Positions 1 to 11,420 of a stretch of DNA of 64,000 bases are shown piece by piece. This DNA is from Aplectana chamaeleonis (Eukaryota; Nematoda; Chromadorea; Rhabditida; Cosmocercidae). The stretch covers positions 1-64,000 of the forward strand of contig JAPDOI010001063.1 of the NCBI GenBank assembly GCA_029168955.1. The letters run 5' to 3'. Position numbers and translations under genes: made by a program. Every line of letters begins with the position of its first letter. The first letter of the stretch is position 1. The notes beneath the pieces are model-generated. The model searched no databases, was not told where the DNA came from, and worked only from the letters and a program-made list of their open reading frames with translations.

Positions 1-3000
1 ACACATTTCGAATCAGCATCGAGAGGTCTTTCTTTTGAGAGAGCATTAACATGTCTTACGAGGCAAACAAGAGCATTTTAGGGCCTACAAAATCAATCAG
101 AGTTGGCGAAGGGGGAAAAGTCCACAGTAATTCGTGGTTTTCGACATAATTTCACGTCCACCTCAACAGCGTAAACGGTATAGACAGCAGGTAATTAAGC
201 TGTCCGCGGCCCTGACCGACCTTTTTCTACAAAGTTTCAGATTTTTGCATTTTCCAAACCAGAATATTTTTGCCATTTCCAGAAGGCCACAAAGCCTCAT
301 TTTGCTTAGATTTACAGGCAATATCAATGCTTTCCGTCAAATGTGTGCTGGTTCTCTCCATAAGAGAAATTCGGAGAAAATTTAGATCGCGAAAGGTGGT
401 TCCCAGCGATGTCCAATAGGTGACAAATCTGACTGCAGCCTTTCCAAGGAGGCCAGGAGTTACTGCTGGTAGCCTTTGTAGCCATCCCTCGCTGCTCACG
501 AAAAATAATGTAGTTTTGTCCAGCTTATTAATATTTTTGCGATCCATTTCTTTCTGACCCGGTTTGTTATTATCACAAAATTTTCTTCGTTTTCTGAGGT
601 CTCGCTAGCCACGTTCCAGCCACCGTAAGACATTTAGAATCTTCGTGATGAGGGAACTTCCCAATGTTATAATGTTTTTTTAAGTTTCAAACTCAAAACA
701 AAAAGTTTCTCAGTCCCTCGTTCATATCCAAAGGAGCGGTTTGCTGCCGGTCCCTCGCTTTGCTCTCTGCTTCCCCGCGCCCTCTTTCGGAGATGTCGAA
801 ATCTTCGCGCTGCAGTGTCTCGCATGCCTCAGTAAGCGAAGTACCCTGAAATTGATTGATTTCCGGCAGCCGAAACGGACTCGGGGAACTAGCGGGAAGA
901 TGGCGTCGGTGGAAGCAGGAAGAACGAGTGGTGGGTAGAAGGGATTCGACAATATGGATGGTCCTTAGGCTACGTATGACAAGAACTGGATTGGAGAGGA
1001 GTTAACCTTATAGGTGGTCTAATTGCTAAATATCGAGGGCTCGAGTTTGATGTAGAGAATTGTACTGTACGGGTGGTTCTCAAATATTCTCATCAATCTG
1101 ACTGCCGCGTTGCATCACAACGCGTTACGGTCGATGTCATGCAATGTCACTCCACGCGATGGGTCGTTCACAGGCACTTATGAGCTACGCATATGGAATC
1201 ATTCAGGCTTTGATAGAATTCTATTTGAAATCCTTCTGAACCATTGTGACAAATAACATGAATCGCTGAAGTCCCGCAAAAGCCTGTTTTATCGTGGAAG
1301 CTGAGTCGCGGGCGGCTTCTTGCGAACGCGACGCAACCGCTAGCGCGGACTTCTGGGTTCGAAAGAGAACATTTGTTCGTTTTTTCCATCTATGAATCTC
1401 AATTTTCTGCTCCTTCGGACAGCTGCGCTGCACCGCAACGCGGCGCGGTCGAGTTTATGCAAAAACGCTCCGCGCGGTCACTTTTCTTAGTCGCGTATTA
1501 GTGGCCACTCAATCCAGATCTATCACACATCAGTCAACATTAAAGCTGAGCCGCGATCATTTTTGGATTTGAAATCATTTTGTGTAGCGATTTCCTTAGA
1601 AGTGTTCTTATTTGTAATTAGTAATTGGAAAAGTTAGCGAGTAGTTTTAATGTAACTACCTCTTCTGGTGTTTGTTCGAATAAATGGTTACTCCAGTAGT
1701 CGTCCGCGTAACTCCGAGTGAGCGGATGCGTTGCGTGTGCCATAAGCCGCGTGCGGCTCAGTCTTAATGTTGACTGATGCGTGATAGATCTGGATTGAGT
1801 GGCCACTAATACACGGCTAAGAAAAGTGACCACGCGGAGCGTTGTTGCATAGACTCGACCGCGCCGCGGTGCAGCGCGGCTGTCTGAAGGAGCAGAAAAT
1901 TGAGATTCATAGATGGAAAAAACGAACAAATGTTCTCTTTCGAACCCAGAAGTCCGCGCAAGCGGTTGCGTCGCGTTCGCAAGAAGCCGCCCGCGACTCA
2001 GCTTCCACGATAAAACAGGCTTTTGCGGGACTTCAGCGATTTATGTTATTTGTCACAATGGTTCAGAAGGATTTCAAATAGAATTCTATCAAGGCCTGAA
2101 TGATTCCATTTGCGTAGCTAATAAATGCCTGTGAATGACCCATAGCGTGGAGTGACATTGCATGACATCGACCGTAACGCGTTGTGATGCAACGCGGCAG
2201 TCAGATTGATGAGAATATTTGAGAACCACCCGTACAGTACAATTCTCTACATCAAACTCGAGCCCTCGATATTTAGCAATTAGACCACCTATAAGGTTAA
2301 CTCCTCTCCAATCCAGTTCTTGTCATACGTAGCCTAAGGAACATCCATATAGTCGAACCCCTTCTACCCACCACTCGTTCTTCCTGCTTCCACCGACGCC
2401 ATCTTCCCGCTAGTTCCCCGAGTCCATTTCGGCTGCCGGAAATCAATCAATTTCAGGGTACTTCGCTTACTGAGGCATGCGAGACACTGCAGCGCGAAGA
2501 TTTCGACATCTCCGAAAGAGGGCGCGGAGAAGCAGAGAGCAAAGCGAGGGACCGGCAGCAAACCGCTCCTTTGGATATGAACGAGGGACTGAGAATCTTT
2601 TTGTTTTGAGTTTGAAACTTAAAAAACATTATAACATTGGGAAGCCCTCATCACGAAGATTCTAAATGTCTTACGGTGGCTGAACGTGGCTAGCGAGACC
2701 TCAGAAAACGAAGAAAAAATTGTGATAATAACAAACCGGGTCAGAAAGAATGGATCGCAAAAAATATTGGCTGGTTTTCAAAACTACATATTTTTCGTGA
2801 GCAGCGAGGAGCTACAAAGGCTACCAGCAGTAACTCCTGGCCTCCTTGGAAAGGCTGCAGTCAGACGTCACTCATTGGACATCGCTGGGAACCACCTTTC
2901 GCGATCTAAATTTTCTCCGAATTTCTCTTATGGAGAGAATCAGACACATTTGACGGAAAGCATTGATATTACCTGTAAATCTAAGCAAAAGGAGGCTTGT

Positions 3001-3275
3001 GGCTCGGGAAATGGCAAAAATATTCGGGTTTGAAAATGCAAAAATCTGAAACTTTGTAGAAAAGATCTCAGCCGCGGACAGCTTAATTACCTGCTGTCTA
3101 TACCGTTTACATTGTTGAGGTGGACGTGAAATTATGTCGAAAAACCACGAATTTCTAGACTTTTCCTTTCGCCAACTCGATAGATTGTGTAAGCCCTATA
3201 TGCCTTCTTTGCCCGTAAGACATGTGTATGCTCAAAAGAAAGACCTCTCGATGCTGATTCGAAATATGTCCTCCT
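1..3275. repeat. Large foldback inverted repeat (palindrome)
   Basis: Bases 1 to about 1555 are the reverse complement of about 1752-3275, around a spacer of roughly 195 bp. For example, the sequence at 1-40 reappears inverted at about 3236-3275. The arms differ by scattered substitutions and small indels, so this is not simply one read folded on itself. The left arm is still paired at base 1, so the element extends past the window. No convincing protein is encoded; open frames in the two arms are mirror copies. It could be a foldback DNA transposon or an inverted segmental duplication. No TSD can be tested because one end is missing. Confidence 0.85.
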
Positions 3276-3319
3276 GGGCTCAGTGGAGCTCTTTGAGCCA
3301 AGTTATGACGAATAGTCGC

Positions 3320-3343
3320 AAAAGTCGCGATTTCGCGACTTTT
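3320..3343. repeat. Perfect short hairpin
   Basis: AAAAGTCGCGA is followed by a 2-base loop and its exact reverse complement. It lies just outside the large palindrome. It could be a structural motif or a remnant of a transposon end. Confidence 0.6.
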
Positions 3344-4828
3344 TTGAGTAAATTAGTGCGGGTATTATAGTTAAAAGCTAATATGATCTAGTTTAGTGCA
3401 TTGGTGGCGGATGTCTGGCAGCTCGAGCGCTGACTGCAAAGACTTTCAGAGACGACGCTGGAGTAGTACAGACAATAACCACACAGGTATATCCCAAACT
3501 TGAGATCCTCTTCGAAAGAAGTGGAATTACTACCTAGCGACAATTGCATGGAGTAACGTCAAGTTAGAGCATAGTAGTAGAGTTATGTTATTCATTCAAT
3601 TGTTAGTCATAGTTCAATGAATAATAATTAATTGAAGCAGCAATAATTCGCACAAGACGATTCATGGGGTTATGAGAGGTTCTTTCCATGAATAGATTAC
3701 TGCGAATACTCGAATAAATGACTTCATGTGGTTAAATAGGATGTATTATTGTGTTTAAGACTTCTTTATTCGACTTTGTCTAATTGTTCCTCATTAAAGG
3801 CAGGGCTCACAATAAAATGTTGTATAAAACCCTGAAATGTCGTAGAAAAACGGTTTACGGGACCCTAATGCAAAACGTCGAAAATTGTTTCACGCTTGAA
3901 ACTCCTTGGTCAGGTGACTTAGTTTTCTGTTTATCCAACTGAGAATGATTAAAAAATATCTAGGTTCTAATGTGCATGTTTGGATGTGAAGAACTGCGGG
4001 ATAAAGAGTTCTCAAATTCACGCAACTGTTTTTTTTCTGAATGGACAACTCTTCCGGGCGTGGTTATCCATGGTTCGGCTGATGCGCGAGATTTTCGCCC
4101 AGTTTGCGGCCATTTTTCTTGTTCCCTCCGTCTTACTTTTCTCTAAGCTTAAGTCTCTGCGAAAAAAAAAGAGAACTTTGTTTTCAACGCACTTGATTCT
4201 AGGAACCGAACGAACATTTCACTACTTGCTGTTATCTTCTTGACGTTCCGGAAAGTTGTCGTGAAATGTGCACATTCGAAGGATACAACAGGACGTCGGT
4301 GAGGAAAACTTTGGCTCCGTATAGTGTTTTCGCGATGAGACGTGATAACATGATAATCACGAGTATCGATTCAAACCGCGTCGCGCAGCGACCCGTATTC
4401 AATGCATACTGTCGCAGCGATGTGCAACGTATGTAAGTGTAGAAGCGGTCTCTAAATGATAAATAGAAGTGTTGATTTCGTACCTCTTCAGACATTTTTG
4501 GCCTCTTTCAGAGAAAGGCTTAAATAGCGCAACGCATCATTTGAACCGTTAACGCGCCTCCTTCTCTCGTGTCCCTATTCTATTTCCCTCCACTAGGTCC
4601 GCTCAAGTCACATTATGTAAACATGGCCCTGAAAAGGACTATACAGACTCCTTCGCAGGAGGTGGCCGGCCTGCGGACATCACTTGTTACTGCATGCAGC
4701 CGCGGATGTGATCTCCTATCATTATGCAGGATTATCTCTTCTGCATTTCGATCAGAGGAACGCGCGACAGCACGTGGTAACACGTGGCTCCCGCATTTCA
4801 GCCGACACCCACGAAAAGGATTGTTTAA
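3344..4828. other. Stretch without recognisable features
   Basis: AT-rich sequence with only short open frames lacking family motifs. I see no splice-supported gene, no RNA gene and no clear inverted repeat. Confidence 0.5.
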
Positions 4829-5065
4829 AGGCACAGAACTACCGGGAAAGTGTTTTTCAGATTTTATGCTGATCCTGGACAGAGTAACACGCTGATAACA
4901 GAGGTAACTCTGAAATCTTCCAAGACCTCCTATGAGAGTTACGGCCCCTTAAAAATGCCTATATTTTGAGAGTGAAAAATTGGTGGACGAGTTGTCTCAA
5001 GCCTGTATTTCTCCTCATTCGGAATCGTTGCACGAGAGCGAGCCAGGATAATTAGACAGTCGTTT
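4829..5065 (+). repeat. Diverged copy of the TTAA-type element end
   Basis: From 4829 (preceded by TTAA) the sequence starts AGGCACAGAAC and follows the left part of the element at 6415-7650 with many substitutions, including the phrase around 4974-5000 that recurs near 6561-6590. It continues past the point where the second copy is interrupted, so it acts as the paralogous empty site for the insertion at 6600-7300. No matching right end was found. Confidence 0.65.
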
Positions 5066-6014
5066 GAGGTTCATTTATCGATTTTCAACATGCTACGGTA
5101 GGTTTCGTTGGCTAAGCAGCATTATATCTGCCGTAGCCCCAAAACGCTTCAGAATATCAGAGAACGAACCCCAGATTCGTGTTGAGGAGCGCGAATAACC
5201 CCCAGAAAAAAAATTTTTGAGCCACATCCTAAACAATTTTTCAGGAATGGCATGTATGAAAATAGCGGTTGGGTCAGGGACGCGGGGTGCGCCCAAAGAG
5301 GCATTCTGATATGGGAGGGGCCGGAGAGCGAACAGTGCGCGTACCTTCTCGCGAACATCGCTATTACATCGCGGTGGGTTTTTCTTGGATATTTCTGGAT
5401 TTATTAGCTGCCCTTATTCGATTTCGTCTCTACCAGAATGACTATTTCTCCTATTCATTTCTCTTATTCACGAGGTGTTCACGAGAAGGTGCACGCGCCA
5501 TGCGCTCTAGAGCTCCGCCCACATCGAAGTGCCTCTTTTCCCTCCCCCAGGGACGCGCAACGTCACACGCTCGCGCCTAGTATGAATTGAAACAATGACG
5601 TGTGGGTGCGGCTTTGCGCTCACTGCCCCTCGCCGCCGCCGTCAGTGGAAGCACATTAACTGGTATGAATTTCAAAACGGCGTTTTCGACCAAATGCGCT
5701 TGCCTAGTGAGCATCGCGTACTCGAGGTGATTGCGGTATATTAGAGATTCACGACAAGCACGAGGTTCACTGAGTGTTCAAATTTGGTTCACAGCGGATA
5801 AAATGAAGTTAACACTCGGCCTTGTTGAGTAGCGAGCGCATACACCCTACTGCTTTTCTAGGCTCCTGAGGCGCTAATCAACAAAAATCACCCTGTTGCT
5901 GAAAGCCTATCAAGACACAAGGTGCACGTACTTGTCGGCGTGCGTATAATGACGCATAGAATAATCGAATCATTGCCAAACGAGAACTCAGTTATTATCA
6001 TTCCTCGAAATCCA

Positions 6015-6125
6015 GTCTGGTCTCACACACTTCTCCCAGCGCGTGGCGCACTCCCACTTGGGTCCCAAACACATTTCTCGGCGCTTGGGGCACTCACAGT
6101 TGGGTCCCACACATTTTTCTAGCTT
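6015..6125 (+). repeat. Degenerate minisatellite (GTTGGGTCC family)
   Basis: Two to three imperfect units resemble the 42-bp repeats at 28785-28965 and 35487-35700: a block close to gcgcactcccagttgggtcc followed by acacattttc. This is an older or degraded copy of the same dispersed minisatellite. Confidence 0.55.
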
Positions 6126-6599
6126 CTTATCTCTGAATAAAGTCAAATTCAGGTGCAGTCGTCTATAACCTTCAGCTTCCCTTGTCCTGCGGCTGCACTC
6201 AATCGAATTCAGTTTTGTGCTGCACAAGGCGTTGACCACTCTCAATGTTGCCAAGGTTCTGGAATCCAACAACAATGTCTCGTATTCTGTGATCAGGTAA
6301 GGAGTCTCAGCTTATCTCGAAGCCTTCTGCTCGAAAAATGTATAATAATTCTGGCATTTAAAGTGTCTCATTTCCAACCTTTTGCAGTTCATCCTGATTG
6401 CCTCAATTGCTTAAAGGCACAGAACACCCATGAAATTATTTTTCAGATTTTATTCTGATCATGGAGAGTCTTACGCTGATCACAGTGGTATCTCTAAAAT
6501 CGTCCAAGACCCCTTATGAACAGAACTATGGCTCCTCAAAGATGCCTATAATTTGAGGGTAAAAAATTGGTGGACGAGTTGACTCAAGCCTGTCAATCA

Positions 6600-7300
6600 C
6601 TCAGATAAAAACAGCCCACTTCCCGCTGGCCAAGTCGCCCTAGTCGACTTCGCGCGGCTCCATTTTTGTGGACGTGGCACAGCGCCCCACTTCCCGCGAA
6701 GAGAGAGGTTTTCCAGTCTTCCCGCGGAGTGTCGGCGGGCAGTCGGCTATTCCTTGGGGTCATCGAACACTCACTCATCGATTCCCACATTGGAATCATC
6801 ATTGCACCACATACTAGAGCGGAGCCAATGAACAATTGCTGAGCAGAGAACGCTATGTTGAGACTCTTTCCAAAACCCGCGCTGTCTGCGACGCTGGCAT
6901 TGGGCAGGTTAACCACTGTCCGTTAATGGCATCTGCGAATGGGAAGGCTTTAAAAAGCAGTCAGTGTAGGAAGCTTCTCCGTAAAAGCTCACTGCATACT
7001 TGTCAAGAGGAGTTCAAGATAAAATCCCCAGGAGCGGATTTTTCAAATTTTGTTTCGAAAGACCTTTACCTGAAAGGTGATTTTTGAATGTGCCGCAAAC
7101 TGCTTTAGGATTGTCTTCTGTCAGTCATCAGGATAGCCGTACGGCGGTGGCAGAAGGGCCGCGAAGTGCGTGTTCACCGTTTACGGGAGTCAACGAAACA
7201 GCGCTACCGACTGCCCGCGACCGATCTAGTGGCCTTCCGCGGGAGGTGTTACGGGACGTCGGCTAGTGGTACCGCGGGAAGTGTGATGTCTCTATCTGAG
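6600..7300. mobile_element. Non-autonomous TIR element, CTCAGATA ends, 2-bp TSD
   Basis: The termini are CTCAGATA and TATCTGAG, with further pairing about 15 bases in (CACTTCCCGC on both sides). A CA dinucleotide flanks each side (6598-6599 and 7301-7302). The related sequence at 4829-5065 runs straight through this position, which supports insertion. GC-rich subterminal words such as cttcccgcgg recur near both ends. It shares its terminal octamer and TSD size with 23957-25948. No transposase is visible. Confidence 0.75.
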
Positions 7301-7468
7301 CACTTCATTCGCAATCGTTGCGCAAGAGTGAACCAGGATAGGGAGACGGTCTGATAATGGACTGAAGAACAACGACTTGTCAGAATTCATCCATCCATCT
7401 AGCCGCTATCGAGTTCGGAAATCTGGTAGGGGGTGTGGCCCGTTTTATAAAGTGCGCGCAATAATTTT

Positions 7469-7583
7469 AGTCTAATGAATGGACGAGGCTGCGACGATAG
7501 ACTACCCCCCGCGAATCGAAACCACATTCTCCAGTGAGGCCACCTACCCCGCACGACCAGCCGCCTGGTCCATGCGTCAGACT
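7469..7583. mobile_element. 115-bp MITE, copy 1
   Basis: It begins AGTCTAATGAATGGAC and ends with a near reverse complement (GTCCATGCGTCAGACT). A second copy of almost the same length lies at 55572-55685, and both follow an ataattt-like target. It is too short to code. Confidence 0.75.
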
Positions 7584-7654
7584 ACATCGAGAACGGACTA
7601 CACAAATAAAGGAAAATCACAAAATTCATGTCTGAGGGTGTTCTGTGCCTTTAA

Positions 7655-9899
7655 GGACCCTTTTGGAATGGTCTAAGGGCAAGTCACAAGTAAGCATGCG
7701 TTGCTGGGCGTTTTTCCTCCGTCGTCGCGCACTCTCCTCGGCGCACGCCTCTCGCCCTGCGCCCTCAGGAAAAGGAAGCACACTAGCAGATGTAGATGAC
7801 AATTCGGTTACATCTCAGGAACTAGCGTAAGGTGGGTATTTGGCGACGACATCTAACAGGTTTAAGGTCGCAAAAACTACTACCGTCAATTTGTAAGTTG
7901 TAACTGGCTCAATTCCTTCAAGTAGTAAATTGCAACACCAAAAGCTAACTGGTTTCAAACCACGTGAAAAGCTGCCGTATTTAATAAAATGCATGTATAT
8001 TTCATGAAAAATTAACAAGCAAACAACCAAAACGAAAGCAAATCAAAAACTAAAAAAATTAAATCCAATCAGTTAAATGGATAAGCTAAAATTCTTCCAA
8101 ACAATTAAAGAAACTATGGACTTCAAATAATAATTGAATCGTTCATCAACGAAAAGCTATTGAATGAAAGTGTGCACATCGGCTTAGATACAGACTCTAA
8201 ACCTAATTGATCAGAACTAAATTTATTGAAGTTGATAAAGTTATTCGTAAAAAATTATTGTTAACAATTATTCGTTGAAAAAAACTGATTATAAGAGCTT
8301 TAGAGCGATGTTTTCTGAAGTGAGTTAGCATAAATTCTTTTTCCTGCGGTTGGTGAAAAAGGGAATTCACTCGTTTTCACTCATTATATGAGCGGAACAC
8401 TATTTAAAAATTATTACGGCAACGCTTGTTCGAAATCACAAATTAGAATCGATGACAATGAGATGAAGGATGAAGTTTTGGCTTGCTATACAGAAGAATT
8501 CATTATTTTTCAATTGTTGAAGTATAAGCAGTAACAAAAAGGAGTTTAAGATGCTGGAACACCCCAAAATAAATTCATTCGTCGATGTTCTACTTCATTC
8601 GGTTCTCTCTGGCGACTTGTCCGCAAAACAGATGTTTTTGCTTTCACGTAAGTTCCATCGTTTGTGCGATTGGGAACCTTCCGTTCTTTAATCGATGCTA
8701 TATAGTCAAGGGAAACACAGACTGAAATTCGAAACCATTCACGAAGACCACCAGCGAGATCTCTGTTAAGGAGAGCTAGAACACTGCAGGTGAAGCTCCA
8801 CCATGCCAGCAAAGCCATCGAATGGATGGCCTGGTGATGGAATACCTTGTTCATCTCGCGGCGGGCAGAAACTGAGGGGACAGTCGTGTTCACTCGTGAG
8901 ATGCCCCGTAACCTTCTGGTGTAGATCTCGTAAGCTCGAAAATTTGTTCATCCTATCGATCACCTCCATTTCGAGCATCATTTGGCAACCAGGTTCTGGA
9001 CCAAAAGAGGCACATAACGGCTCATAGAAAGTTATCTACAGTTCTTTTACTCCACTGTATCTAAACTCCACGACTTCCAGCCCGGCGTTGCCGCCGTGGG
9101 CTACGAAACCTCACTGATATGTTTTGACGAGTTCCCTAGTCCAAAGTATATCTATTTTCCACATAAGTTATCAATCAATCTGCAGCTGATACAACTGACT
9201 TGGTTTCATCGCAGCCTGTCCCTACATAGACCAGTGGAGAGAAGTTGGAAGCCCTTAAAGAAAACTGCAAGCATTCATGTTCATTGAAGTTTTGAGTTTT
9301 AAAACTTGATTAGCACTCACACATGCAACCCCTTAAAGAAGCAGAATGGTGGGCTCTCCTTATTTTGCACGCCAGGAACATCGAACTTACCATTTCAGAG
9401 ACCTGACCATAGTAACGAGCTGTCTTTTTCGCACCTACAGTGTTTGGAGAGATTTGATGGCATGAAGGACTGCTTCCTGGAACACGCCCTGACCGAATAT
9501 TACCGTGGAAAACAGGCGGCCCTCGAACGTGTCCAACAAAATTACTTACCATGATTTCGTTGTCTAATGCTCTCGACAATTTTCAGGGTCTTTGATGTGT
9601 TCCTTATGTGTATAGTCAGGGTAATAAACGTTTCTTTATTACAAAATATAGTCACTGCTTGGTCGATGAAACATTCTCTGCCACATCCAGCAAGACACTT
9701 CGCCTACGATGAGCTCAGTATTACTGGTCAGTCTTCCTATGATGCTGTTAAAATGTTGACGAAATTGTGACGGATCCGCCACTGCTTTTATCACAGATAG
9801 ATGAGTTGACGTTGCACACTCGGATTGATGAATTCACTGGTGAGGGTAGCACGGTAGCAGTGAATCCGAAGGCACGCTCGCTCAGCAATCGCTTTAGAG
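7655..9899. other. No recognisable gene; possible decayed coding remnants
   Basis: Open frames on the minus strand (about 8546-8981 and 9310-9579) have a protein-like composition but no motif I can name, and no intron-exon chain can be built. They may be eroded transposon or gene fragments. Confidence 0.4.
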
Positions 9900-10083
9900 G
9901 CAGCATACACGCTCGTAAACGTGTTTGAGATAACTACGGAAATAGAATGGTATGGCTCAGAACACAACGCCTACGAATTTTGAAGCGTCAAAAGCGACCC
10001 ACAATGACGCTATATGAGTGAGAAGTTGGCCCCGCCCCCTGTATTTGCGTCCTCCAAAACAGGAGTGCTGGGCCATTCCATGT

Positions 10084-11139
10084 TGTCGAGATGTCGTACG
10101 TTCGTGTCGTGTGGAGGAAAGAAGATCGCCTCCGTGCAAACCGACGTCAACCCCTCCGAGAAGAGCGTTTTTGTCATGGGAGAGGTGCTGGTCGGCCGCA
10201 GCTCTCCTGAGGATTTTACTACAAAAGGCCGGCGTCGAGAGGAATCCAGGTCCAGCACGGAAGTATCCATGTGCCACCTGCGGCGAGGATGTTACCTGGC
10301 ATAAAACAAGTGTCCAGTGCTTCGGATGCCAAAGGTGGGTGCACTTCTCCTGTTCGGGCCTCAGTTCTGTGAGGCATCATGACTCATCTTTTCGTTGTGT
10401 TCTATGCTCTGCCCCCAACAACTCTGATTCCTCAATTACCAACCGCCCCCTCTCCATTGTTCACATTAATCTCAACGGCCTTCGCAACAAGTTATCTGAA
10501 CTCTCTCTATTCGCACGTTCTCATCACCCGGATGTTATCATGGTTCAAGAAACCAAGCTCTCTCCATCTACCACTTATCCCCAACCTAACATTCCGGGCT
10601 ACACCGCCTATCACATGCCAAGGACAGCTCTTGGGGGCGGAGTGTCTACTTTCGTGCAATCTGCCTTACCTTCTCATATTATCCCTAATACTCCTAAGGA
10701 CGGTACTCTCGAGTACATTCCTGTCCACCCCCCCCCCCTCCACACCCCTTTGTCTCTATTTAACATATATATTCCTCCTATATCATCTTGTCCCCCCTCT
10801 TATAATCCTATTCCCCTCCTTAAGCAGTTGTACGACTGCTCACTCTCCCCTTCAGCTGTCTCTGCGGGTGACTTCAATGCTCACACGTTCTGTTCCGCTC
10901 TTGATTCTGACGCCAGAGGGGAAGATGTCGAGGAATGGGCTGAGGAGTGCGATCTGGTTATCCTCAATAATGACCAGCCCACTCGTCTCCGTACCAGCGG
11001 CCGACCTTCTAGCCCAGGTAACTCTCTTGCGTCTTCCAATCTTTCTAATGCTTGCACGTGGTCCACATCCACAACTCTCTCCAGTGATCACATTCCCGTA
11101 TTTGTCTATATTGATATCTCCGACTCTCTTGCCCCTTAA
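10084..11139 (+). pseudogene. Family A ORF, 5' part: 2A-like motif, PHD-like finger, endonuclease
   Basis: The frame is open from the first bases of the element with no AUG in frame; an ATG at 10018 lies in flanking DNA. A hydrophobic leucine-rich stretch leads into the 2A-like motif at about 10231-10254. Next is a Cys/His finger with CATC, CFGC and HFSC pairs, as in PHD domains. The endonuclease follows, with HINLNGLRNK, a catalytic-type QETKL motif, GDFNAH and a late SSDHIPV motif. These motifs are those of the APE-like nucleases that nick target DNA for target-primed reverse transcription. The TAA stop at 11137-11139 is created by the MITE: its last base is the first base of that insertion. 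Confidence 0.85.
10198..10254 (+). other. 2A-like ribosome-skipping motif
   Basis: The peptide ends in AGVERNPGP after a leucine-rich run (ALLRILLQ). The 2A consensus is D(V/I)ExNPGP; here the Asp position is Gly. The predicted break would lie between the glycine at 10249-10251 and the proline at 10252-10254. The same motif is kept at 30718-30741, 36948-36971 and 48095-48118 (minus strand). Confidence 0.6.
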
Positions 11140-11420
11140 GGGTCTTTCACAGTCTGCCGGACGACGCCGTCCGGCATGTTATAAGATAAGACTGCGGCGT
11201 CCGTGCACCCCGCACTGCGGTGTCGGCCGACCGACGTCTCAGTGCGGTGAAATCATTGACACGACATCGGATCAAGTTATGACGGGTTAGAACGGTTTAT
11301 TTTCGCCTTACATTTTGTTTAGAAGAGTCGGAACTGACGGTTGTTCACCGCAGCTTCCCTCGCACTGCGGCTCACTTTAACGTGCCGGACGGCGTCGTCC
11401 GGCAGACTGTGAAAGGGGCT
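11139..11420. mobile_element. Harbinger-type MITE in the retrotransposon
   Basis: The 282-bp insert has ends AGGGTCTTTCACAG and CTGTGAAAGGGGCT and is flanked by TTA (11136-11138 and 11421-11423). The minus-strand family A copy near 47218 has the uninterrupted sequence, giving an exact empty site. A 3-bp TWA-type TSD and a GGGyCTTTCACA end are typical of PIF/Harbinger MITEs. A second inverted segment (CCGGACGACGCC and its complement) extends the stem. Confidence 0.9.

Larger units (their letters stand above)
6415..7650. mobile_element. DNA element with TTAA target duplication
   Basis: The ends are AGGCACAGAACACC on the left and its reverse complement at 7637-7650, each flanked by TTAA (6411-6414 and 7651-7654). 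TTAA duplication is typical of piggyBac- and Kolobok-type elements; no transposase is present, so this copy is non-autonomous. It contains a nested 701-bp element (6600-7300) and a 115-bp MITE (7469-7583). Confidence 0.7.

Noticed and set aside
741..938. Short genes in the palindrome arms (also mirrored at 2364-2561)
   Set aside because: Both copies are mirror images with no conserved motif and are equally open on the opposite strand, as expected for GC-rich repeat DNA.
10379..11290. A 303-codon plus-strand frame overlapping the endonuclease
   Set aside because: It is a shifted frame of the endonuclease region, with biased Leu/Pro composition; the true frame has the catalytic motifs.
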